Assembly: GCA_964539235.1 (NCBI GenBank)
Contig: CAZIIK010000135.1
Span: 1-5,213 of the forward strand
DNA: 5,213 bases
DNA from: CAZIIK01 sp964539235
GTDB taxonomy: Bacteria; Pseudomonadota; Gammaproteobacteria; Francisellales; CACEW01
Reading direction: 5' to 3'
Shown piece after piece: positions 1 through 4,985 of the stretch. The notes under the pieces are model-generated. The model saw nothing but the letters and a program-made list of their open reading frames with translations, was not told where the DNA came from and did no database searches. How positions within the stretch are numbered: the first letter of the stretch is position 1; each line of letters opens with the position of its first letter. The translations under genes and the position numbers were made by a program.

Positions 1-489
1 ATCACTCGGGTATACCTTTTCCATGGCTTGTGTGCTGCATATCACGTGACAAATCGGTATTATGACCCTGCACATCCCAAAAATCCGCATCTGTTTGAAT
101 GCATAACAAGAAAAATACCCATTTTCGGACAGGCTCTAAGAATGTCCTTTTTTTCATTTACCGGAATTGACAGCACTTACTCTGTGAGACAAGGCAAATT
201 ATTTGAGGACTTGGTTGGCGGACATTTATATAGAGAATTCATTATAAAAGACCGTGGCGCTTTCCGTTACGATAGCAGACAAGGCGGTGCCGACTTCATT
301 TTACAAATCACGAATAGCAAACAAATCATCATTGAAGCTGGCATAGGAAAGAAAGATAAAAAACAAATCGTCACTAGCATGCAAAAAATCAACTCAGGCT
401 ATAATTTAATTTTTTCTAATACCGAATTGGGTATTGATAAGACGTTAAAAACTATTTTTGTACCATTGGATTATTTTTTGTTAATGTAA
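1..489 (+). CDS. DUF4143-type ATPase, C-terminal part (5' partial)
   Basis: The frame is open from the first base, so this is the 3' end of a gene that begins outside the window; 162 residues and a TAA stop are visible. The TTG at 28 is probably just an internal Leu codon. The visible part resembles the C-terminal DUF4143 domain of P-loop ATPases often called ATP-binding or AAA-type proteins. It has the GKLFEDLVGGHLYREF helix (about residues 65-80 of the visible part), then the RYDSRQGGADFIL strand pair, then IIIEAGIGKK and a final hydrophobic strand (IFVPLDYFLLM). The family is thought to have a PD-(D/E)XK-like fold. The Asp of GAD and the Glu of IIEAG fit that core, but the usual Lys after Glu is replaced by Ala-Gly, so nuclease activity is doubtful. 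Cellular role is unknown. The Walker motifs would lie upstream and cannot be checked here. Confidence 0.6.
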   Translation: MTRVYLFHGLCAAYHVTNRYYDPAHPKNPHLFECITRKIPIFGQALRMSFFSFTGIDSTYSVRQGKLFEDLVGGHLYREFIIKDRGAFRYDSRQGGADFILQITNSKQIIIEAGIGKKDKKQIVTSMQKINSGYNLIFSNTELGIDKTLKTIFVPLDYFLLM

Positions 490-782
490 CTTAACTCACT
501 CTAGCCATTAAAATTTCTTTAATAAGCAACGCCTTCCATCGGCTGAGATACACTCCGTATTGTTGGGTTTTGCACTAACCGCCCCCGATGATTTGGAATT
601 GCTTCATGAATACTGTCTTATTCATATTTGAAACCAAATATGACAGCACCCATTTAAGTCGTGCTTTATGCGCCATTTTGGGAGTGGGCCGCCTAGTCGG
701 CGTATACTGGCGCTGTGTTTATCTTTGCTTGCCTATTTGTTACTCCATAAACACAATATCGAATACCGAACCAAATAGACCA
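490..782. other. Gene-free stretch with short broken reading frames
   Basis: No intact gene is visible. Besides the repeat at 515-530, frame 2 is open from about 512 to a TGA at 629-631. It encodes a plausible but unrecognised peptide containing IHSVLLGFALTAPDDLELLH, with no start codon that has a clear ribosome binding site. From 632 to 776 the same frame holds a short hydrophobic piece (RILALCLSLLAYLLLHKH) ending in TAG. These may be scraps of decayed genes or chance. No rho-independent terminator follows the upstream ATPase gene. Confidence 0.4.
515..530 (+). repeat. 16-bp copy of the fic leader motif
   Basis: The sequence TTCTTTAATAAGCAAC is identical to 2268-2283 in the fic leader. Just upstream, at 507-513, is ATTAAAA, so the site reads ATTAAA-N5-TTTAAT, an imperfect dyad with a shorter spacer than the fic-leader dyads. 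It lies 25 bp after the stop of the ATPase fragment and has no intact gene next to it on the downstream side. It could be an extra operator, a remnant of a lost regulated gene, or a mobile repeat. Confidence 0.6.
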
Positions 783-881
783 CTGGGCATTGGGACACAT
801 ATGGATGCACCATGCCATATGATTCCGCAAGCAGAAAACATTGTTGGCATTCCACTGGATCGGTTAATCGCCAAAGTTATG
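783..881 (+). pseudogene. Cyclase-family (kynurenine formamidase-like) gene remnant
   Basis: About 33 codons in frame 3 read LGIGTHMDAPCHMIPQ followed by AENIVGIPLDRLIAKV. This is the signature of the cyclase family (COG1878, PF04199: metal-dependent hydrolases including kynurenine formamidase). In that family the GTHxDxPxH segment supplies metal ligands and is followed by an 'IPLxxLI' strand. Family members run to about 200-260 residues. Here the matching stretch is isolated. The surrounding open frame (588-929, 113 codons) has no recognisable cyclase sequence on either side and stops at 927-929. I read it as a decayed internal fragment, probably with frameshifts on both sides. Frame 2 from 878 to 985 encodes another plausible tail (GLKLKIAKWLQPLETVADQL), unrecognised, which might be unrelated or chance. 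The original substrate cannot be told. Confidence 0.55.
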
Positions 882-968
882 ACACTGAGTATGCGGACCA
901 ACTCCCGCGAAACTCACGCAGAGGACTGAAACTTAAAATCGCAAAATGGCTACAGCCATTGGAAACAG

Positions 969-1046
969 TGGCGGACCAGCTATGACTTGACCCTAGGACC
1001 AACGGATTATGAGTCCGCTTGCTCGTTATAATCTGATTACTGATTT
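969..1046 (-). pseudogene. Degenerate tRNA-like sequence, anticodon CAT
   Basis: Reading the minus strand, the 3' half fits a tRNA in order and spacing. It has a 5-bp anticodon stem GCGGA/TCCGT around the loop CTCATAA (1002-1018), a 5-nt variable region TGGTC and a 17-nt T arm (980-996) with loop GTCAAGT. A 7-nt acceptor strand CTGGTCC, one discriminator base and CCA (969-971) follow. The anticodon arm is the one typical of proteobacterial elongator tRNA-Met or tRNA-Ile2. Defects: the T stem has one mismatch and GTCAAGT replaces the usual TTCAAGT. There is an extra base between GAGC and the anticodon stem, the D stem does not pair, and the acceptor 5' strand AAATCAG (1040-1046) pairs at only five of seven positions. 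It is therefore a pseudogene or a 3'-end fragment, not a working tRNA. Its 5' part overlaps the fic stop codon. The 3' half alone (969-1024) is the secure part. Confidence 0.5.
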
Positions 1047-2206
1047 GCACCCACACCTCGCGCCAATATCTCCAAGTATCGCCGATACACATAAGTTCGG
1101 TTACGTCCTTTCCCTGTGATTTCTTCTGCAATCCCCAAATCAACCAAATGACTCAATGCCTTAGTAACTGTTGGTGGACTTAATTGGCATTGCTTAACAA
1201 CTCTAGCAATATCCGTTACACAGTGTTGCTGTAGATAGTGATGCACCTGCAGGGCAGAAGGTGCAGATTGCCTTAGAGTTTCAATTTTCGTCCGATCTTG
1301 CTTAAACAATGCCAAAATTTCCTGAGTAACATTAATGGCTTGATTAGTTGTATCAATTACACCCTCTAAAAAAAATTGAACCCAAGCTTCCCAGTCACCC
1401 GTTTCTCTTACTGATTGCAAATGGTCATAGTATTGCTGACGATGTGTTTTAAAGAATAAGCTCAAATACAGTAACGGTTTATCGAGTAAGCCATCAATGC
1501 ATAACAAGAAAGTGATCAACAACCGACCTAGGCGACCATTCCCATCTAAAAACGGGTGAATGGTTTCAAATTGCACATGGATTAGTGCTGCCTTAACTAA
1601 CGTTGGCAAATGCTGCCGATCATCATGCCAAAATTTTTCCAAGTCCCCCATTAAAGACATGACTTCTTCCGAAGGTGGTGGCACATATTTGGCATTACCA
1701 GGACGCGTACCACCAATCCAATTTTGAGAACGGCGAAATGAGCCAGGTTGGCTGTAACTCCCTAGCCCACCTTGAAGTAATATGGCGTGAATTTCGCGAA
1801 TCAAACGCAAACTCAATGGAAATCCATCATCACTTAACCTTTGTAATCCGTACTCCATTGCGGCAACGTAATGAGAAACTTCCTTCACATCGTGCTCAGG
1901 AACACCTGGAACTTTATCATTTTCATACAACAATAAATCTGACAACGAAGATTGCGTACCTTCGATCTGCGAAGATAACACAGCTTCTTTACGCACGTAG
2001 AAATAGAGAAATAAATCAGGTTCAGGCAGCAAACGACCAACCCCATCCAAACGCCCAATAACAACATTTGCTTTATCTAATAAAGGGTAAAGTTTCGGCA
2101 TATCCAACACAGGAAATGGCGGCAAAGGTTGTGGCATGTAGGCATGGTAGTATTCTCTTGCTGTACCACATTTCCTGTATTGTCCAATTCGGTCTTTTTT
2201 ATTCAC
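1037..2206 (-). CDS. Fic family protein (probable AMPylator) with C-terminal winged helix
   Basis: Fic proteins usually transfer AMP from ATP to a hydroxyl side chain of a target protein; the target here is unknown. From the GTG at 2206 the product has 389 residues. Near residues 21-31 is a PxPLPP segment typical of the Fic_N/DUF4172-type N-terminus. SSQIEG at about 78-83 matches the [S/T]xxxE[G/N] inhibitory-helix motif, which places it in the class with an N-terminal self-inhibiting helix. The active-site loop HPFLDGNGRLGR is at about 217-228 with all key residues present, including the catalytic His and the Asn-Gly-Arg anion site. The C-terminal 65 residues look like a winged helix-turn-helix (SPPTVTKALSHLVDLGIAEE, then the wing GKGRNRTYVY). 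I chose GTG 2206 because homologous N-termini begin about 20 residues before the PLPP segment and AAGAG lies 7 nt upstream. A TTG at 2233 would add nine residues encoded inside a leader repeat. The gene is monocistronic. Confidence 0.88.
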   Translation of the reverse strand: MNKKDRIGQYRKCGTAREYYHAYMPQPLPPFPVLDMPKLYPLLDKANVVIGRLDGVGRLLPEPDLFLYFYVRKEAVLSSQIEGTQSSLSDLLLYENDKVPGVPEHDVKEVSHYVAAMEYGLQRLSDDGFPLSLRLIREIHAILLQGGLGSYSQPGSFRRSQNWIGGTRPGNAKYVPPPSEEVMSLMGDLEKFWHDDRQHLPTLVKAALIHVQFETIHPFLDGNGRLGRLLITFLLCIDGLLDKPLLYLSLFFKTHRQQYYDHLQSVRETGDWEAWVQFFLEGVIDTTNQAINVTQEILALFKQDRTKIETLRQSAPSALQVHHYLQQHCVTDIARVVKQCQLSPPTVTKALSHLVDLGIAEEITGKGRNRTYVYRRYLEILARGVGANQ

Positions 2207-2218
2207 ACCAGTACTCTT

Positions 2219-2246
2219 ATTAAAGAAAAACAAAAAGTTCTTTAAT
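2219..2246. promoter_or_regulatory. 28-bp dyad, proximal candidate operator of fic
   Basis: ATTAAAGAA (2219-2227), a 10-bp spacer, then TTCTTTAAT (2238-2246). The arms are perfect 9-bp inverted repeats. The site lies just upstream of the chosen GTG start, between 13 and 40 bp from it, so a bound protein could block transcription or early elongation. The same arm-spacer-arm design recurs at 2290-2317 with an unrelated spacer, which argues for a binding site rather than chance AT-rich sequence. The candidate binder is the winged helix of the Fic protein itself (inference). Confidence 0.6.
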
Positions 2247-2265
2247 TACATTCAATGTAATTAAA
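2241..2265. repeat. 25-bp perfect palindrome in the fic leader
   Basis: TTTAATTACATT (2241-2252), a central C, then its exact reverse complement (2254-2265). The left arm overlaps the right arm of the proximal dyad. Allowing a 2-bp gap, the symmetry runs on: left AAGTTC (2235-2240) faces right ACTT (2265-2268) where GAACTT would be expected, as if GA had been deleted from a further ATTAAAGAA copy. It could be an operator or an mRNA hairpin. It lacks a following U-tract on the minus strand and is not GC-rich, so it is not a usual terminator. Confidence 0.6.
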
Positions 2266-2282
2266 ACTTCTTTAATAAGCAA
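2254..2282 (-). promoter_or_regulatory. Weak candidate sigma-70 promoter for fic
   Basis: On the minus strand TTGCTT (2277-2282) could be a -35 box and TACATT (2254-2259) a -10 box, separated by exactly 17 bp. The matches to consensus are three and four of six. Transcription would start near 2247, leaving a leader of about 40 nt before the GTG. Both boxes are embedded in the repeat array, so a protein bound there would compete with RNA polymerase. In this AT-rich stretch such matches arise easily by chance. Confidence 0.25.
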
Positions 2283-2283
2283 C
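2268..2283 (+). repeat. 16-bp repeat copy in the fic leader
   Basis: TTCTTTAATAAGCAAC, identical to 515-530. A shorter 12-bp core, TTCTTTAATAAG, also appears on the minus strand at 2216-2227. It sits between the two 28-bp dyads and faces the distal dyad's ATTAAAGAA (2290-2298) across 13 bp. Confidence 0.6.
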
Positions 2284-2289
2284 CTCCTA

Positions 2290-2317
2290 ATTAAAGAAAA
2301 CTGAGAAATTCTTTAAT
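2290..2317. promoter_or_regulatory. 28-bp dyad, distal candidate operator of fic
   Basis: ATTAAAGAA (2290-2298), a 10-bp spacer, then TTCTTTAAT (2309-2317). The arms and spacer length are identical to those of 2219-2246, while the spacer bases differ. The centres of the two dyads are 71 bp apart, close to seven helical turns, so both would lie on the same face of the DNA and could be bridged by a dimeric or tetrameric regulator (inference). The site also lies 28 bp beyond the stop codon of the MFS gene. Confidence 0.6.
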
Positions 2318-2345
2318 ACATGCCTTTGCATGGACATGCCATTAT

Positions 2346-3557
2346 TTAGCTCTGAATTGGCCCAAACGCCCGCCCCCATCTCGACAACATCGCTATTGAC
2401 AAGCCCAACACCAGAAAATAAACCGGCATTGGCCACACATGTTCATTGTGGATCAACCCCATGCACCCGGTGAATAGTGAAACCAAAATATAATAACCCA
2501 AGCCAAACAGTGCGCCAGCTCGGCCTAATACAGCCTGATAATTCAGTAAAGCCATGCTTAATGTAATCGGCACCAAAAAGCCAAAGGCAGCAAAGATCAA
2601 ACCCATCATCGGCAGAATCATCAAGGCTACTGACAGGAATGGATGGTGCGCAGAAATCGGTACAAACAAGGCAATGACAACAAAAATCAATGCACTCACT
2701 AATAGCACTGCAATACCCATACGCATGATTTTTCCAGGTGAATAGATGTTAACCAACCGCCTAGAAACTAAAGTACCGAGCAAAGCAGCGAGCGCAATAA
2801 AAAACCCTAACCAGCCAAATTCACTCGGGGTCAGCTTGATGATACGAATAAAAATAAATGGGCCTTCGGCATAGTAACTAAACAAAATGCCGTTAACTGC
2901 ACCGACAATCCAACCTGAAATTAAAATATGTTTGTCTGTCATCATTCGACGCGCTATTGCAGCAAAAGATTGAGCCTTAACAACACTGGGCGACCGCAAT
3001 GTCTCCGGTAATTTAAAGGTCGATAACAATAGCAGTGAAACACCCATCATCACCAAAGCAACAAAGTTATCGCGCCAATCAAACCATTGTGTTAAATAGC
3101 CACCCACAAAAGGACCCAAGGTAATCGCCAGTGCCAAAATAAAACCTGACATTGAAAAGAACTGATGCCGCTGCTGTTCTGGTAAAGACTCTCTGGCCAT
3201 CGCCTGTGTAATAACAGAACCACAACTGGCACCCAAACCTCGCACCCCTCGAAACAGCAACAATTCACTAATCGATCCAGCTTTCAAACACAATATGCTG
3301 GCGACACAGTAAAGCAAAAGCCCCATCAACATGGCGCGTTTTCTGCCAATATGATCAGACACCCAACCCCAGAGAAAAACACCCAAGGCAAACCCAATAA
3401 AATAAACACTCAAGGTCCATTGCACCCACGTATTGTTCGCCATCAGATCATGGGCGATATTCGGCAATGCTGGCGAATAAATCGTCTCACTAATCTGCGG
3501 AAAACCTATCAACAATAACAGGATCCAAAGCGCTGGGTATTTCAATTCACGTGTCAT
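2346..3557 (-). CDS. MFS multidrug exporter, Bcr/CflA-like (DHA1)
   Basis: A 403-residue inner-membrane protein, the usual length for 12-helix proton-driven drug antiporters of the Bcr/CflA group. Visible family marks: ETIYSPALPNIAHDL in helix 1 (about residues 24-38); motif A GWVSDHIGRKRAMLMG between helices 2 and 3 (about 64-79); RGVRGLGASCGS of motif B in helix 4 (about 103-114); and motif C, the antiporter signature, with LGPFVGGYL in helix 5 (about 147-155). Alternating hydrophobic stretches continue to the C-terminus. The ATG at 3557 lies inside the end of tetR, giving an 11-bp overlap, with GGGGTG a few bases upstream as ribosome binding site, so translation is probably coupled to the repressor. 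The likely job is export of a toxic compound under control of the TetR protein; the substrate cannot be inferred. No clear terminator follows. Confidence 0.88.
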   Translation of the reverse strand: MTRELKYPALWILLLLIGFPQISETIYSPALPNIAHDLMANNTWVQWTLSVYFIGFALGVFLWGWVSDHIGRKRAMLMGLLLYCVASILCLKAGSISELLLFRGVRGLGASCGSVITQAMARESLPEQQRHQFFSMSGFILALAITLGPFVGGYLTQWFDWRDNFVALVMMGVSLLLLSTFKLPETLRSPSVVKAQSFAAIARRMMTDKHILISGWIVGAVNGILFSYYAEGPFIFIRIIKLTPSEFGWLGFFIALAALLGTLVSRRLVNIYSPGKIMRMGIAVLLVSALIFVVIALFVPISAHHPFLSVALMILPMMGLIFAAFGFLVPITLSMALLNYQAVLGRAGALFGLGYYILVSLFTGCMGLIHNEHVWPMPVYFLVLGLSIAMLSRWGRAFGPIQS

Positions 3558-4137
3558 GCTTCACCCCAAATTGCTGTAGGCAGGCATTGAGAATCATACG
3601 TTTATATTGAGCCACCCCTGTTGCTGACAGCGCAATAATAGACTGCATAAAAGGCGCGTATGAGCTGTAGAGAATAAACAACATCATAAGTTTAGGATCA
3701 ATGGTTGACATCAATTCTCCACGGTTTTGCAACAGACGCATATCATCTAACCAATGGAAGGGTGAAGCAAAATTCTCACCAATCAATGCCTCTGATTTTT
3801 CTGTAACAGACTGCCATTGAACCAAACGCGCTAATTCGGGGTTATCTCGGTATAACTGAAATCGATAATCTAAGAGCGAAGCAAAATAGGTTTTTGCAGA
3901 TGTTAAATCATACCGCGGCGGCTCAGCACATTGGTCTAAAATAACCTCTTTAACCTTGAGCCATAACGTTTCTTTGTTGGCAAAATGATGAAATACCAAA
4001 TTCGAATGCACACCTGCTTCGCGCACAATAGCACTGGTCTTCGCCCCATCAAATCCATGCTGTAAAAATACAGACTTGGCAGCCTGCAATATCTTCGCTC
4101 TGGTCGCATCAGCTGATGGCCGTTTAGGTTTTGACAT
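3547..4137 (-). CDS. TetR/AcrR-family transcriptional repressor
   Basis: A 196-residue protein with a typical N-terminal TetR DNA-binding domain. RAKILQAAKSVFLQHGFDG forms helix 1 (about residues 13-31), KTSAIVREAGVHSNLVFHHF is the helix-turn-helix (about 33-52), and ANKETLW starts the linker helix. The C-terminal 130 residues are the variable ligand-binding and dimerisation half, with no obvious substrate signature. The ATG at 4137 overlaps the TAA of an upstream gene tail by one base (TAATG), and GAGG lies about 10 nt before it. The gene overlaps the MFS gene by 11 bp, so the repressor and exporter form one unit, and the repressor most likely controls that unit. The original promoter presumably lay before the upstream gene now cut by the IS remnant, so present regulation may be altered (inference). 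Confidence 0.87.
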   Translation of the reverse strand: MSKPKRPSADATRAKILQAAKSVFLQHGFDGAKTSAIVREAGVHSNLVFHHFANKETLWLKVKEVILDQCAEPPRYDLTSAKTYFASLLDYRFQLYRDNPELARLVQWQSVTEKSEALIGENFASPFHWLDDMRLLQNRGELMSTIDPKLMMLFILYSSYAPFMQSIIALSATGVAQYKRMILNACLQQFGVKHDT

Positions 4138-4262
4138 TACGCGCCTGCCTCATCAAATATTTTTTGCACCGCTGGATCACGCCAGTAAAAATGCTTATTC
4201 AAGCCAAACGCATTTAAAGTAGGCGCAAGCTCTTGCAATACCCGAACAGCCTCTGCCTTTGT
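4137..4262 (-). pseudogene. 3' remnant of the first gene of the tetR-MFS operon
   Basis: In the minus frame ending at TAA 4137-4139, 41 codons read as ordinary protein: AEAVRVLQELAPTLNAF, then GLNKHFYWRDPAVQKIFDE and a final AGA. The frame continues upstream only into IS-derived sequence and meets a TAA at 4293-4295, so the N-terminal part is missing. The stop overlaps the tetR ATG by one base, a typical operon junction, so the lost gene was probably co-transcribed with tetR and the exporter. I do not recognise the family. Its function, perhaps an enzyme acting on the exported compound, cannot be stated. Confidence 0.55.
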
Positions 4263-4263
4263 T

Positions 4264-4304
4264 GCTGCACTCACACTGTCATACACCAGAAATTATCATA
4301 ACTC
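4264..4304 (-). repeat. Inverted copy of the transposase 3' end
   Basis: The minus strand from 4304 to 4264 matches the plus strand from 4865 to 4905: 29 identical bases (4276-4304 versus 4865-4893), then 12 more with two mismatches. In the transposase frame it encodes the same ending SYDNFWCMT, with Val in place of Glu before TGA. The mismatches show it is either an old copy or came from a slightly different element. The junction with the internal transposase fragment is at 4304/4305. Confidence 0.8.
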
Positions 4305-4898
4305 GATGCCCTGCGCCTCCATCTAGAACACTACGGCCGTCCAGGGGCTTACTATAGCGATAAGCATGGCATATTTAGGATCAACATACCCGAAGCGGAA
4401 TCCGGAACAGGAGAGACGCAGTTTGGTCGGGTTTGTCGAGAGTTAGGCATTGATCTCATCTGTGCCAATACACCGCAAGCAAAAGGACGTGTTGAACGCG
4501 CAAACGCCACCTTGCAGGATCGTCTCGTGAAAGAAATGCGATTGCGCAATATTAATGACATTGAAACAGCCAATGCCTATTTGCCGCAGTACTTGAAGGA
4601 ACACAACGATCGCTTTGCTTGTGAGTCGGCAAGCCCAGTTGATGCACATAAGCAAGCGTTACCAACGTCTGAAGAACTCGATCTCATGCTGTGCGAGCAA
4701 TATACCCGGACAATATCGAAACAACTTGAGGTGAGTTATTTGGGCGTTACCTATCAGATCCAGACAAAAACTCCTTGCTATACCATGCGCCATGCCAAGC
4801 TAACAGTTTGTGATTCAAGAGGCAAAATAACCCTGCTCTATAAAGGTCATAAGCTTAGCTACAAGAGTTATGATAATTTCTGGTGTATGACAGAGTGA
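4305..4898 (+). pseudogene. ISNCY-family transposase, N-terminally truncated
   Basis: An open frame of 197 residues preceded in frame by TAA at 4299-4301, with no ATG or GTG before the TTG at 4512, so there is no proper start. The sequence matches the C-terminal half of DDE transposases of the ISNCY type. GRPGAYYSDKHGIFRIN carries the second catalytic Asp (about residues 13-29), and FGRVCRELGIDLICANTPQ leads into AKGRVERANATLQDRL with the catalytic Glu. The post-catalytic domain ends in SYDNFWCMTE. Full-length relatives are roughly twice as long; the N-terminal helix-turn-helix and first catalytic Asp are missing, so the product cannot work as a transposase. No frameshift is seen in the remaining part, so the damage may be fairly recent. 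Confidence 0.8.
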
Positions 4899-4905
4899 GT
4901 GAAGC

Positions 4906-4963
4906 GGCGTATCTTGTTGTCTATTTTGATCGAAAATAAGTCAACAAAAATAGAATATACGCC
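4906..4963. repeat. Nested hairpin at the IS right end
   Basis: Three consecutive inverted repeats are nested: GGCGTAT (4906-4912) with ATACGCC (4957-4963); TTGTTG (4914-4919) with CAACAA (4942-4947); and TATTTT (4922-4927) with AAAATA (4933-4938), closing a GATCG loop. The strands are interrupted by unequal internal loops of 1 versus 9 and 2 versus 3 nt. It begins 7 bp after the transposase stop and just after similarity to the left copy ends. It may be the IS terminus with transposase-binding sites, a transcription stop, or two abutting IS ends. Confidence 0.55.
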
Positions 4964-4985
4964 ACATGCAAAATGAACCAGGAAA

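Larger units (their letters stand above)
4264..4963 (+). mobile_element. Rearranged ISNCY-type insertion sequence remnant
   Basis: The remnant holds the C-terminal part of the transposase gene on the plus strand, a 3' non-coding end with a nested hairpin, and, at its left edge, a second inverted copy of the last 41 bp of the transposase region. The 5' end of the element, including the first catalytic Asp and the left terminal repeat, is absent. Boundaries are estimates: the left edge is where similarity to the right copy ends, and the right edge is the end of the hairpin. The genes on both sides are truncated (the tail gene to the left, tag to the right), which fits an insertion followed by deletion or inversion. 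Confidence 0.65.

Noticed and set aside
588..929. A 113-codon plus-strand reading frame as an intact gene
   Set aside because: Only about 33 codons in the middle resemble a known family; the rest is Cys-rich and unprotein-like, and no ribosome binding site precedes the ATG. It is annotated as a remnant.
945..960. AATGGC-TACA-GCCATT hairpin as a terminator
   Set aside because: A 6-bp stem with no T-tract on either strand; too weak to call.
877..1143. Minus-strand frame of 88 codons overlapping the fic 3' end
   Set aside because: It overlaps fic in another frame, has no family resemblance and spans the tRNA-like sequence; it is a shadow frame.
1675..2061. Plus-strand frame of 128 codons inside fic
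   Set aside because: Antisense to a clearly conserved Fic protein, with low-complexity His/Asn-rich composition typical of an antisense frame.
1..2206. DUF4143 ATPase plus Fic protein as a two-gene defence or toxin-antitoxin system
   Set aside because: They are convergent, separated by more than 500 bp of decayed sequence, and the Fic protein carries its own inhibitory motif, so nothing ties them together except the shared 16-bp repeat.
2319..2339. CATGC/GCATG/CATGC mini inverted repeats as a terminator for the MFS gene
   Set aside because: Stems are only 5 bp, mutually exclusive, and no T-tract follows on the minus strand.
4352..4655. Two minus-strand frames opposite the transposase fragment
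   Set aside because: The plus-strand frame encodes the recognisable DDE transposase; these are antisense shadows.
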